This document shows positions 9,010 to 17,650 of a stretch of 64,000 nt of DNA, piece by piece (positions within the stretch are counted from its first letter, which is position 1; each line of letters opens with the position of its first letter). The position numbers and the translations under genes are program-made. This stretch comes from Bacteroidales bacterium (GTDB taxonomy: Bacteria; Bacteroidota; Bacteroidia; Bacteroidales; UBA3824): positions 115,938-179,937 of the forward strand of contig JAFXUC010000024.1 of the NCBI GenBank assembly GCA_017535325.1, in the 5' to 3' direction. The notes beneath the pieces were generated by a model. It did not search any database, was not told where the DNA came from, and worked only from the letters and a program-made list of their open reading frames with translations.

Positions 9010-9621
9010 ATGGATTACATACCTTCCAAACTGCTTTCAAATGCGGTAGACCAGTTTTCGCGGCTTCCGGGCATCGGTAAAAAAACGGCTTTGCGGCTTG
9101 TGCTTGATGTCATAAAACGCGACGAAAACACGGTTGAAAATTTTGCGAACTCACTTACAAACCTCAAAAAAAACATTCACGAGTGCAAAATTTGCGGCAA
9201 CCTTTCTGACGGGGAAATCTGCACGATTTGCGGCAATCCTCAGCGCAGACAGTCAGTAATCTGCATTGTTGAAAATATCCGCGATGTCATTGCGATAGAG
9301 CAGACCGGCACATACAAAGGCACTTACCATATTCTCGGCGGTTTGATTTCGCCGGTTGACGGAATAGGTCCGTCAGACCTGAACATCGAACAGTTGAAAT
9401 CAAGGATTGAAGAAAACGAGGTTGAAGAACTGATTTTTGCCCTCAGCGCAAACATGGAAGGCGACACGACGTGTTTTTATCTGAGCCGTCTGTTTTCGTC
9501 AAAAGTCGGCAAAATCAGTCAGATAGCCCGCGGCGTAGCCTTTGGCGGCGACCTCGAATACACCGACGAAGTAACCCTCGCCCGCTCATTGGAAACAAGG
9601 ACGGTTTATAATGCGGAATGA
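9010..9621 (+). CDS. recR: Recombination mediator protein RecR
   Basis: A 203-residue RecR of standard length. The helix-hairpin-helix FSRLPGIGKKTALRLVLDV is at about residues 17-35, the four-Cys zinc finger CKICGNLSDGEICTICG at about 58-74, and the Toprim domain follows (CIVENIRDVIAIEQTG). RecR works with RecO and RecF to load RecA on gapped DNA. Confidence 0.96.
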   Translation: MDYIPSKLLSNAVDQFSRLPGIGKKTALRLVLDVIKRDENTVENFANSLTNLKKNIHECKICGNLSDGEICTICGNPQRRQSVICIVENIRDVIAIEQTGTYKGTYHILGGLISPVDGIGPSDLNIEQLKSRIEENEVEELIFALSANMEGDTTCFYLSRLFSSKVGKISQIARGVAFGGDLEYTDEVTLARSLETRTVYNAE

Positions 9622-9634
9622 TTGGTTTTTAAAA

Positions 9635-9652
9635 GCGGGCAGAGATGCCCGC
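9635..9652 (-). terminator. Stem-loop between recR and the Rid gene
   Basis: GCGGGCA (9635-9641) pairs with TGCCCGC (9646-9652) around a 4-nt loop. On the minus strand it is followed by TTTTAAAAACC, so it is a plausible but short-tailed terminator for the tandem Rid gene. Confidence 0.5.
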
Positions 9653-9665
9653 AATCCATAAGTTC

Positions 9666-10805
9666 TTACCAGTCTTTTAAGCCTTCATTTTTTCTCTCCG
9701 CCACCGCCACGCACTCCATTTCGATAAGCCAAGTCGGACGGCAGACAGGCGCAAGAGTTATGACACGCGGAATGTCAGGAAAACGCTTGTCAAAAATCTC
9801 TTTAACTGTTTGATAATCCGCAATATCACGAAGATAAACAATAATCTGCGCAACGTCGTTAAAACCGCTGTCAGCCTCTTTTAAAAGCGCGTTGACGTTT
9901 TCAATCATGCGCTCTGTCTGCCTCTTGATGTCGCCGATATAAAGAACGTTTCCCTTGTTGTCGATGCTTGCCGTACCCGAAATGTAAATCTCGGCCCGGT
10001 CGCCAAACTCTACGCAAGTGCCGCGCTCAAATGTTACGCCGTATTCGTATGTAGGATTCAGATACTCAGGCGCATAGAGATATTTTACTTGGCTGGTTTC
10101 GTGTCCTTTAAGAGCGTATGTGCCGAGTTGAACAAGAGCCTTGGTCTCTGCGGGAAGTCCGCCGATACCGGTTGAAGCGATATAATGAGTTTTTTCTGTA
10201 AGTCCCTGATTAATAAAATTTTCGCGGCGGGCTTTCACCATTCCGGCGTACTGAGTGTCAACATCGCGGACAAAAAACCATGTACGTATGCAGTTGTCAG
10301 CAAGGGTGGCACCAAATTTAGACAAAGCGTCCTCGTAATCCGAGAGCAGTTTCTCTGTCTGAGCCGCACTGTCGCCCTCTGTACTCTGCATGCCCATTTT
10401 GTAAATATGCGTGTAACCGTTGTGCGAGGCGGTAACGCAGTTGTGCTGCGCAGAGATTTCCATTCCCTTGGCAAGATAAAGCCAGAGAGCAATTTTGCTG
10501 CCGTCCAAAGGAGGCTGCTGAATCAGCGAGACCTTGGGCGAGTCAGAATCCTTAATCCACGGTTTTTGATTGGTGCTGTCGCTTACAAAATAACGCTTAA
10601 AAACGATTTCAGAGCCTGAAATTTCAGGCCGCTGCAACAACAACTCCTCAGCCTTGCAAATTCTTGAATACTGTCCTGGGAAAATTTCACCCTTCGGTTC
10701 TATATGTATAATTGCGTGGTATTCAGCCACTTTGTCTTTCGGTGCAAATTCTGAAACCTCAATATCAGCACCCAAATCCTCAAATTGTATATTAAACTTT
10801 TTCAT
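9666..10805 (-). CDS. Tandem RidA/YjgF-like protein
   Basis: The 379-residue protein has two related regions. The C-terminal half (about residues 260-375) is a clear RidA-like domain (CVEFGDRAEIYISGTASID, then QTERMIENVNALLKEADSGFNDVAQIIVYLRD and CRPTWLIEMECVAV, which contains the family's conserved Arg-Pro-x-x-Leu-x-Glu region). The N-terminal half looks like a diverged copy or the N-terminal domain of chorismate-converting FkbO/Hyg5 proteins. Rid proteins hydrolyse reactive imines, but the substrate here is unknown. It starts 11 bp after the cytochrome c assembly gene and is likely cotranscribed with it. Confidence 0.75.
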   Translation of the reverse strand: MKKFNIQFEDLGADIEVSEFAPKDKVAEYHAIIHIEPKGEIFPGQYSRICKAEELLLQRPEISGSEIVFKRYFVSDSTNQKPWIKDSDSPKVSLIQQPPLDGSKIALWLYLAKGMEISAQHNCVTASHNGYTHIYKMGMQSTEGDSAAQTEKLLSDYEDALSKFGATLADNCIRTWFFVRDVDTQYAGMVKARRENFINQGLTEKTHYIASTGIGGLPAETKALVQLGTYALKGHETSQVKYLYAPEYLNPTYEYGVTFERGTCVEFGDRAEIYISGTASIDNKGNVLYIGDIKRQTERMIENVNALLKEADSGFNDVAQIIVYLRDIADYQTVKEIFDKRFPDIPRVITLAPVCRPTWLIEMECVAVAERKNEGLKDW

Positions 10806-10816
10806 AATCCTTTTTT

Positions 10817-12781
10817 TTAACTGTTTGCATAACTGTGCATTCCGCCTAAAAAATAATTCACTCCGAAATATGTCATCAAGACTGTTAAAAACGCAAAAAT
10901 CAAGTATTTATGCAGTTTTTTGTCATCGTAGAAAATTATAAGGCTTTTTGAATGAAACGGCAGAGCGTAGACCATAAAAGTTATCAAAGCCCAAGTTTCT
11001 TTCGGGTCCCAACTCCAATAACGTCCCCACGAAATATTTGCCCAGACCGCGCCCAAGAAAATACCGATACCGAGCAGAATTTCAGCAGGATAGAGCATTA
11101 TGCGGCTCAGGACGGCAAGTTGGCTTGTTTTTTCACTGTCCCTGACCAGCAACGAAAAAATACCACTGAAAAACGTAAAACTCAGCAGACTGTACGCAAT
11201 CATAATCGTGGAAACGTGCGCACTGAGAATCGGCGAATTTAAAACCGGCATAAGCGGCGTAATCTGCGGATTTTTTTGTCCGAGCCACGCCACCAAAAGC
11301 GTAAAGCCCGAAATCAGAAAACCAAACGGCGTCAAGATTTTTATTTTTTTGCCGAAAGCCAACGCCAACAGCATAATAATCAGCGACATAAAAAGCATTG
11401 TTTCGTAACCGTTGCCCATCGGAACGCGCCCCGAAACATACCACCTCAAAACATATCCGCAAACATCAAAAATCAGCGAAACCAAGAGCGCGATTCTCAG
11501 CACCGCAAAAAATTTTTCCGAGATGTTTTTGGATAAAACAATCACCGCAAACGCCAAAAATCCGATTGTGAGATTTATCATAAAAAGTATTTTGGCGAAG
11601 TTGATTCTGTTGTAAATGATTTCTGCCTTAATCTTTGATTCTGAGATTTTTACAGAAGTTTCTTCAAACAGTTTGCCGCTTGTAAGCATCAGAATAAGAC
11701 CGATTTTTTCGTCAATTTCGCGGACAGCCTTTGTGGGTTCAAAGGTGTTAAGACGGTAATTTTCGTTTTCGTCAAAAAAGTCGGCAAACGAGGCAAATTT
11801 TTCTACGCCGAGTTGTTTTTGCAGATTTTTGTCCTTTATGAGAATCATCTTTTCGTCTTTCCAGACTTCGGGACGGTAAAGCCAGCCACAGACAACCTGC
11901 TCCGCCGTCAGCGAATAATATGACGGTTTGCCGTAAATTTTCTGCACAAAATCCCTCGCCATAGTGTTGAACGGCGCGATTCGTCCGTTGTAAACTATCT
12001 GTTTTTCAGACACTTGGTCGGATTCGTCGTAACTGATTGTGGGCAGTTTTCTTTCTTGCGAATTTGCGTTAAAACCGATAAAAACCAATGCCAAAAACAG
12101 TCCGCCTTTTTTCAGCAACGGATGCTGCAAAAGTCTGCGAAATTCCGCACTTTTAGTAAAGAAAAGCCAAAGCCCCGACAGCGCAAAAAGTATATATCCG
12201 AAATATGTCAGCGGCGTCCCCACAGGGTCGTAATTAACTGAAAGCAAAGTACCCAAGCCGTCTTCGTCAAAACTCGTCTGATAAAACCTGTAACCGTTTT
12301 TCTTATAGATTTTGTTCATCGAAATTTGTGCGTTTTCGCCGCCGATGTTAACAAAACTCACATAATCCTGCGGCATTTGCGTGCCTTGGTAGTTTCTTAT
12401 CAGAAAACTGTCAAGACGCATTTCAAAACCGAGATTTTCCTTAAACATATTCTCTTTCAGCACAAAAAAATCCGCCGACTCGCCGCTTCTCAAATGCAAG
12501 TATCCTTCTTTGCCGGAAATTTTGGTCGCCAACGCGCCCGCCAATATGATTACAAGCGAAAAATGGAACAATATCACCGGCAGTTTTTTAGCGAGTTTTT
12601 TCACAAAAACCACAGCCGAAACCGCCGTCAATACCGCCCACAATCCGCTGAACCAAACCGCAGTGTAAACGTTTTTGTCAGCAATATCCTGCGTAAAAAA
12701 AGTCGCCGCAGCCATTGCCGCAAGAATCGCCGAATAGAGTGCTATTATAATGTATTTCAATATCTTGTTACCAATTATCAT
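10817..12781 (-). CDS. Cytochrome c assembly protein, ResB-CcsA fusion
   Basis: A 654-residue polytopic membrane protein. The N-terminal half has the ResB/Ccs1 pattern (membrane helices, then the periplasmic EGYLHLRSGESADFFVLKE segment), and the C-terminal half is CcsA with the haem-handling WWD-type sequence WGRYWSWDPKETWALITF near residue 575 and several helices carrying His. Together these form the system II synthetase that attaches haem to CxxCH motifs. Its neighbours encode three CxxCH sites (cytochrome lipoprotein and di-haem enzyme), so it likely matures those. A TAATTTTG box sits only 5 nt before the ATG. Confidence 0.9.
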   Translation of the reverse strand: MIIGNKILKYIIIALYSAILAAMAAATFFTQDIADKNVYTAVWFSGLWAVLTAVSAVVFVKKLAKKLPVILFHFSLVIILAGALATKISGKEGYLHLRSGESADFFVLKENMFKENLGFEMRLDSFLIRNYQGTQMPQDYVSFVNIGGENAQISMNKIYKKNGYRFYQTSFDEDGLGTLLSVNYDPVGTPLTYFGYILFALSGLWLFFTKSAEFRRLLQHPLLKKGGLFLALVFIGFNANSQERKLPTISYDESDQVSEKQIVYNGRIAPFNTMARDFVQKIYGKPSYYSLTAEQVVCGWLYRPEVWKDEKMILIKDKNLQKQLGVEKFASFADFFDENENYRLNTFEPTKAVREIDEKIGLILMLTSGKLFEETSVKISESKIKAEIIYNRINFAKILFMINLTIGFLAFAVIVLSKNISEKFFAVLRIALLVSLIFDVCGYVLRWYVSGRVPMGNGYETMLFMSLIIMLLALAFGKKIKILTPFGFLISGFTLLVAWLGQKNPQITPLMPVLNSPILSAHVSTIMIAYSLLSFTFFSGIFSLLVRDSEKTSQLAVLSRIMLYPAEILLGIGIFLGAVWANISWGRYWSWDPKETWALITFMVYALPFHSKSLIIFYDDKKLHKYLIFAFLTVLMTYFGVNYFLGGMHSYANS

Positions 12782-12818
12782 GGCGCAAAATTAGCAAAAA
12801 TTTGTCATTTATAAAAAA

Positions 12819-13544
12819 CTATTCCGCTTTTGCCCCGCTCAAAATCCACATATCAATTATCTCCTTGTCGTGTTCAACGGCGAGTTTGTCTTTGTGGTTA
12901 TGTTTCACTTCGGGAAAACGTCCGTGAAGTACCAAATGCAACGCGCTTTTAGCCGTGTCGCCGGGTGTAACTACGTTAATTTCAGGACGTTTTGAAGATT
13001 TGGCATTAACCATTGCGGCGAAACTTTTGCCCTCTGTGAGAAAAAGTCCGGCGGCAGCGTGTTCGCCCAAACCGTGGCAGTTGGCGCAGGAGTTGTTGAA
13101 ATATTCATTCTGAATATAATTAAACAATCCCGCGTTGATTTGTCCGGCGTCAAAAAGCAACGTATCGCGTGAATTTTTGTCGTCATTGGACAACTCTTTT
13201 TGCCAAAGGGTGATTTCGCGCTGACGTATGCGGTTTATCACCGTGATTTCCAAATAGTTGACGCTTTGAGGGATTCCGCCCAACGTAATGCGTTTTTTAC
13301 CGCTGACGTTGGAGAGTATCTGTTTTGAAATTTCGGAATATTCAGCAATCGCCTTGTCATTTTTTGCAGTTTCAAAGCCGGAAAGCGTTACGGCGTAACC
13401 CTCCGGCCAGGAATCAATTCCCGAAATATCAACGTCAACGGCGACTTTTATGCCATCCTGCTGATAAACAATTTTTTCCACAATGTCACCGTCATCGCAA
13501 GCGGCTAACAAAACCAATGAAAATATGTATAAAATCTTTTTCAT
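12819..13544 (-). CDS. Mono-haem cytochrome c lipoprotein
   Basis: A 241-residue protein with a lipoprotein signal (LVLLAACDDG, Cys at about residue 15) and one haem site CANCHG (about residue 155). The C-terminal part (TPGDTAKSALHLVLHGRFPEV, then DKEIIDMWILSGA) resembles the cytochrome domains of planctomycete-type c cytochromes. The N-terminal half is not recognised. It is the last gene of the porin/imelysin/di-haem operon and is separated from the second porin by heptamer repeats. A role in electron transfer to or from the di-haem enzyme is inferred from context. Confidence 0.75.
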   Translation of the reverse strand: MKKILYIFSLVLLAACDDGDIVEKIVYQQDGIKVAVDVDISGIDSWPEGYAVTLSGFETAKNDKAIAEYSEISKQILSNVSGKKRITLGGIPQSVNYLEITVINRIRQREITLWQKELSNDDKNSRDTLLFDAGQINAGLFNYIQNEYFNNSCANCHGLGEHAAAGLFLTEGKSFAAMVNAKSSKRPEINVVTPGDTAKSALHLVLHGRFPEVKHNHKDKLAVEHDKEIIDMWILSGAKAE

Positions 13545-13551
13545 TTCTTAA

Positions 13552-13628
13552 AATTGACAATTGACAATTGACAGTTGACAATGGACACCTGACTATAATT
13601 GTCAATTGTCCATTGTCAATTGTCCATT
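13552..13628. repeat. Inverted heptamer arrays
   Basis: Five tandem units of AAT(T/G)GAC-type (13552-13586) face four tandem units of GTC(A/C)ATT (13601-13628), so the 85-bp gap between the second porin and the cytochrome gene is almost entirely heptamers and can fold back on itself. A related array lies at 28753-28799. Confidence 0.8.
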
Positions 13629-13629
13629 A

Positions 13630-14841
13630 TTAAAAAGCATACTGCAACATTACTGTAACAGAGTGAGTTGCGAGGCCGAGGTCATCGTTGTCGCGGTCGA
13701 GTTGTGTGTCGTGGCCCTTGCGACCCATATACTGATACATCGCTTGGAGTTTCAGGTTGGTATCTTTTATAAAATAATTGAAACCAATGGCGGGCATATT
13801 GATAATACCGTCTTTTGAGGTGGCGTTGCGATCCATAAAGTCGTAACGTGCAGAGACTTGCCATTGCTGTGCAACAAAATATCCCGCCTGAACATATCCG
13901 CCCCAATAATTGAATGTGTCGTCGATTTTTTGACGGTCGGTAAAGCCGATGTGCATGTAGTAAAACTCGGTTGCAAAGTAAAGTTTGTTTACCATATATA
14001 CGAACTCAAAACCTGCGCGGGTGTCGTTGGTAGATTCTGATTGAGCCTCAACGTTGGTGTTGGCTGAGAGGGCAATTATCATTTTTTTGTCGCTTAAATT
14101 GTTGGGATTGCCCTGACTTGTAGGCATATAGCCAAAAGGCATTACGGCAATTCGTCCGGCGTAAAAGAGCGACGGCAGACCTTTAATATCGTCGCTTAGG
14201 GTTTTGGTGGCGGAGTTGACGCCTGCGCCCGTGCCGTTGAAAATACCGGCTTCGTAACTAAATTTGTTGTTGGCAACCAAACCGTGAGCCATTACACCAA
14301 GGTCGAAACCTGTACCGATTGAGGGGTTTACGGCGTTGAGTACGTGAGGCATTATCACGCTTGTAGTCAGCGATGTAGGTACGCAAGGAAGAAGAGTTTC
14401 GCCCAATGTGGTGAGGTATGCGTGAGTGTAAGGAGTTTTGAATTTTCCAACACGGAAACTGAGTGCGTTGTTGGCTTTTACGTCAAACCAAGCCTGTTGC
14501 AAAAGTGCTCCACCCGATGCTGCCGCGTTGATGCAGAGGTTGAACGAAATCCGATCGTAAACTTTGCCCGTAAAACCGAGAATTGCATACGGAATGGCAA
14601 AGCCCGAATTCATCACATTGTCCTGATTATAAGCCTTATCGAGACCTTCGTCGTCGTACCAATTGTATTTTGCGGCGGTCTGAATCAATGTGTAAGGCTT
14701 GAAAACAAAGTCGCCTTTTTTTGATTTGATTGAAAAACCTTCACGACCTGCAAGCGATACAACGCCATTGTCTGATTCGTCGGTTTGCGCTGAAACTGAA
14801 AGCGTTACAGCAGATAATATTAATGCTAATATTCTTTTCAT
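13630..14841 (-). CDS. Outer-membrane porin, phosphate-selective porin O/P-like
   Basis: ATG at 14841 is chosen because it opens a signal peptide (MKRILALILSAVTLSVSAQ); the frame runs open further upstream through an intergenic repeat to 15000, which is probably accidental. The 403-residue mature barrel has alternating aromatic strands and ends in LQYAF, with C-terminal Phe as in outer-membrane barrels. It resembles the porin O/P group. It is the fourth gene of the haem/imelysin operon, so it may pass metal or small anions rather than phosphate. Confidence 0.8.
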   Translation of the reverse strand: MKRILALILSAVTLSVSAQTDESDNGVVSLAGREGFSIKSKKGDFVFKPYTLIQTAAKYNWYDDEGLDKAYNQDNVMNSGFAIPYAILGFTGKVYDRISFNLCINAAASGGALLQQAWFDVKANNALSFRVGKFKTPYTHAYLTTLGETLLPCVPTSLTTSVIMPHVLNAVNPSIGTGFDLGVMAHGLVANNKFSYEAGIFNGTGAGVNSATKTLSDDIKGLPSLFYAGRIAVMPFGYMPTSQGNPNNLSDKKMIIALSANTNVEAQSESTNDTRAGFEFVYMVNKLYFATEFYYMHIGFTDRQKIDDTFNYWGGYVQAGYFVAQQWQVSARYDFMDRNATSKDGIINMPAIGFNYFIKDTNLKLQAMYQYMGRKGHDTQLDRDNDDLGLATHSVTVMLQYAF

Positions 14842-14856
14842 TTTTTTTATTTTTTT

Positions 14857-14995
14857 GTTCCCTTTTAAAAAAGGGAACCGGAAAATTTTTATATTCGGCT
14901 CACTTTCGTTCGCCGGACGCTCTTTTCGTTTGGTGCTAACGTCCGCGCGAAGCGCGAGCATAAAAGTTTTTTGGTTCTTTTTTTCAAAAAAGAAC
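14857..14995. repeat. Palindrome-bounded intergenic element, MITE- or REP-like
   Basis: This 139-bp insert between the di-haem gene and the second porin begins with GTTCCCTTTT-aa-AAAAGGGAAC (14857-14878) and ends with GTTCTTTTTT-tc-AAAAAAGAAC (14974-14995). Inside are CGCGC-gaa-GCGCG (14944-14956) and a CGGC/GCCG pair. The outer palindromes share GTTC/GAAC ends. No second copy was seen in the window and no transposase, so identity as a mobile element is inferred. Confidence 0.5.
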
Positions 14996-15000
14996 AACAA

Positions 15001-16434
15001 TTACAATGATTCCAAAAATGTAACCAATGCCACCCTGTCTTCTTTTGGCATTTTGGCAAAGAGATTTTTGGAGGCTTCGCCTTCGCCGCCGTGCCACATT
15101 ATGGCTTCGATGAAGTTGCGGGCGCGGCCGTCGTGGAGAAAATAGGTGTGTCCGTTGACGATTTTTTGAAGTCCAACGCCCCAAAGCGGTGTGGTGCGCC
15201 ATTCGTTGCCACGGGCAAGACCGCTGACGTAGTTGTCATTAAGACCAACGCCCATAATTTCGCTGCCCATATCGTGAAGCAAGAAATCAGAGTACGGGTG
15301 GAAGGTCTGTCCGCCGAGCCACGGAATCCGCGTACCATTCAGCAGGACAGAACCTTGCGGCTGCGTATGAAGCGTTGTAACGTGGCACAGATGACATTTG
15401 GCGGCGTAAAACATCTCCTCTCCGCGTTTTACCACAGGGTCGTTGACATTGCGGCGGGCGGGCACTCCAAGGCATTGCATATAAAGGTCAACGTCTTCCA
15501 TTTGCTCCGAGGTAACGTCCAACTGTTTGTAAGTAATGCCCATAGCGGATGTTGCCTGCTCCATTTGCGCCTGACCTTCGCAGATTTCTTCCGGAAAACG
15601 GCTGTTGGTTGCACCCATATCCGACGAAAAACCGAGTTCCACGGTCAGGTCGGCGTGCTGAGCCTTGTTGCCGGAGAGACCAAGTTGAAGTTTTCCGCGT
15701 TCCTTGATGTAATTTGCCTTGCCAGAAATTCCATATTCCGGATAATTGCTGCGGGCGGCAAGTTGCTCAATCTCATTGCGGTCAACAGCCATCATCAAGC
15801 CCATTCCAACGTGGCGGAGAGGTATGCGGACGGTGCAAAAAAGGTCTTCGGGCGCGATAGTGTCAGCGTACCATTCGGTGATGGTGTAGTTTGGTTTGGC
15901 GAGTTGGTATTTTTCGCCGTCAGGAAACGTAAAATCCTGATAATCATACGTTACTTTGAGTTTTCCTTCGGGTTTTACGCCGATAATCGCCTGATCATGA
16001 ACCACTCGTCCGTAATCCTGAAAAAACGCGCCGTTTTTCCTCGTGATGTAAATCAACATTGACGAAAAACCATAGTTGCCGCTGCCTCCCGCGCTCCAAA
16101 GTGTGGGCTCGGTGCGTCCGGCGTTTCGGTGGCAACTTCCGCACGAATATCCCGCATAAACAGGACCTAATCCGCCCTGACTGCGCGATGAGCCGAGCGG
16201 ATTGTCGTAAAGGTTGTCGCCGTTCAAAAAGCGGGAAGTATATTTTCCGCTGACCCAGTCCGCATCGGTATCGTAAGCGTATGACGAGGAAAGAAACACC
16301 GTCGAAGTGCCCGCCGACAATGCAAAACCGTCGGGGATTTTTATTTCCTCAACGCCGATGCCATCCTCTCTGTCACAGCCATACAGCACAAAAGCCGCAG
16401 CCAAAACTGCGGCATATTTAATCTTAATCTTCAT
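15001..16434 (-). CDS. Di-haem oxidoreductase lipoprotein (DHOR/DUF1111 family)
   Basis: The 477-residue protein has a lipoprotein signal (AFVLYGCDRED) and two haem-binding sites, CGSCHRNAGR (about residue 98) and CHLCHVTTLH (about residue 348), spaced as in the DHOR family related to MauG/MbnH-type enzymes. Conserved C-terminal segments (GNEWRTTPLWGVGL, TYFLHDGRARNFIEAIMWHGGEGE) are family hallmarks. It probably acts on the periplasmic side of a membrane. It directly follows the imelysin gene (3 bp), a pairing repeatedly seen around iron- or copper-handling loci. The true substrate is unknown. Confidence 0.88.
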   Translation of the reverse strand: MKIKIKYAAVLAAAFVLYGCDREDGIGVEEIKIPDGFALSAGTSTVFLSSSYAYDTDADWVSGKYTSRFLNGDNLYDNPLGSSRSQGGLGPVYAGYSCGSCHRNAGRTEPTLWSAGGSGNYGFSSMLIYITRKNGAFFQDYGRVVHDQAIIGVKPEGKLKVTYDYQDFTFPDGEKYQLAKPNYTITEWYADTIAPEDLFCTVRIPLRHVGMGLMMAVDRNEIEQLAARSNYPEYGISGKANYIKERGKLQLGLSGNKAQHADLTVELGFSSDMGATNSRFPEEICEGQAQMEQATSAMGITYKQLDVTSEQMEDVDLYMQCLGVPARRNVNDPVVKRGEEMFYAAKCHLCHVTTLHTQPQGSVLLNGTRIPWLGGQTFHPYSDFLLHDMGSEIMGVGLNDNYVSGLARGNEWRTTPLWGVGLQKIVNGHTYFLHDGRARNFIEAIMWHGGEGEASKNLFAKMPKEDRVALVTFLESL

Positions 16435-16437
16435 TTT

Positions 16438-17625
16438 TTAATGAATCGTCCTTGCTTTACCGTCTTTAAAAATCAAATATTCCAAAGTGTGGAAACCGCG
16501 GAGATTTTGCGCAGAAGAAATCTCCTGAGCGTGTTTGGTGCCGTCCTCGCCTTCGAGAATTTCCTCATATTCGCCCGACCATTCAAGGTCTGCCCAAGAC
16601 TGCGTGTTAAAAATATTGATGATTCCGCTGAGGTCGAGCGGCCAAGAGTCCATGTTCGGGTCAAGACCTTTGTCGGCAACAGGTCCGAAAAGAAACGCCT
16701 CCGAACTTTCCCAAGGTGTACGGGCTGCAACCCAAGCGTCAGCACATTTTGAAAAGCCGTCGTTTGACGGATTTTTTTCAAACGCGACAACAGCGTTGTA
16801 AAGTTCGGTGTTTTTGTCTTTCAAGTTTTTGTACGTCGGCAAAACTACGCTGTTAACATACTGAGAAAGAACATTGTCCCAATTATAATCGGCAAGATTG
16901 TCATCGATAAACGTTTTGAGTTCCTTGTCCAAAACATCGCGCAAATCGGCGCATTTTTCAATGGCGGTCTGAGCCTCCGCGCTGCCGAGGTTGTTGCGGA
17001 AAGGCTGAGGAATCGACATAATCGCGTCCTGTGCGGCTTTGATTGCGGCAATAACTTTTGCATCAAGTTCGGCATTTTTGCCGCTAATAACTTTTGAAAT
17101 TGAATTTGCGTTAACAGTGCCGTCAAGCGAACCGTAATAAGCATTTTTTACAGAAGTGATGTTGTTAGTAAAGTCAACACGCGAATGCCATGAAAACCAC
17201 GATTCAACTTCAAGAACAGCCTTTGCGGGTTCGGTTGCGAAAAGTTCCACCGGGCTGCCGATTTTTGTGTCGCCGACCTCGTTTGCGATGTCAATGCAGC
17301 CGTCAACTATTTGCTCAACACAGTCTTTTGACGATTTGAAACCTGCACCCTCGTGAGAGAGAAAACGTTTTGCATAACTCTCGCCGCCTTCGTAACTGTC
17401 ATTCCAATAAGCATATAAGTTATCGGAATCGGCTTTCAAAAGGGTTGCGACGGTGCGCATATAATTGCCCCATTGTTTTGCGTAATCGGAATTATATTCC
17501 GCGTCAATCGCAACTGAATCAGCAATTTGAACTAATTTTTCATCTTCTTTGTCCTTATCACAACTTGTGATGGTTGCTGCCGAAAAAGCAATCAAGCCCG
17601 CAGCGATTAAAACTCTTTTTTTCAT
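16438..17625 (-). CDS. Imelysin-family lipoprotein
   Basis: ATG at 17625 gives a lipoprotein signal (SAATITSCDKDK, Cys at about residue 22); the frame upstream to 17676 belongs to the preceding leader. The 395-residue protein has the imelysin helical domain with the C-terminal signature RGFHTLEYLIF (GxHxxE), which marks the putative metal-binding site, and the earlier ARTPWESSEAFLFGPV segment. Imelysin proteins such as IrpA and EfeO are linked to iron uptake. Position between a porin and the di-haem enzyme supports a redox metal-handling role. Confidence 0.88.
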   Translation of the reverse strand: MKKRVLIAAGLIAFSAATITSCDKDKEDEKLVQIADSVAIDAEYNSDYAKQWGNYMRTVATLLKADSDNLYAYWNDSYEGGESYAKRFLSHEGAGFKSSKDCVEQIVDGCIDIANEVGDTKIGSPVELFATEPAKAVLEVESWFSWHSRVDFTNNITSVKNAYYGSLDGTVNANSISKVISGKNAELDAKVIAAIKAAQDAIMSIPQPFRNNLGSAEAQTAIEKCADLRDVLDKELKTFIDDNLADYNWDNVLSQYVNSVVLPTYKNLKDKNTELYNAVVAFEKNPSNDGFSKCADAWVAARTPWESSEAFLFGPVADKGLDPNMDSWPLDLSGIINIFNTQSWADLEWSGEYEEILEGEDGTKHAQEISSAQNLRGFHTLEYLIFKDGKARTIH

Positions 17626-17650
17626 CGTTTCTATATTTTTTTTATTATTA

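Noticed and set aside
13552..13628. CRISPR-like array
   Set aside because: The repeat unit is 7 bp with no spacers and both orientations; no cas genes are present.
14842..15000. Longer N-terminus for the second porin
   Set aside because: The open frame through the palindromic element gives a Lys/Arg-rich non-signal sequence, while the ATG at 14841 begins a normal signal peptide.
15091..16062. 323-aa frame opposite the di-haem gene
   Set aside because: It is a shadow of a well-supported gene with haem motifs on the other strand.
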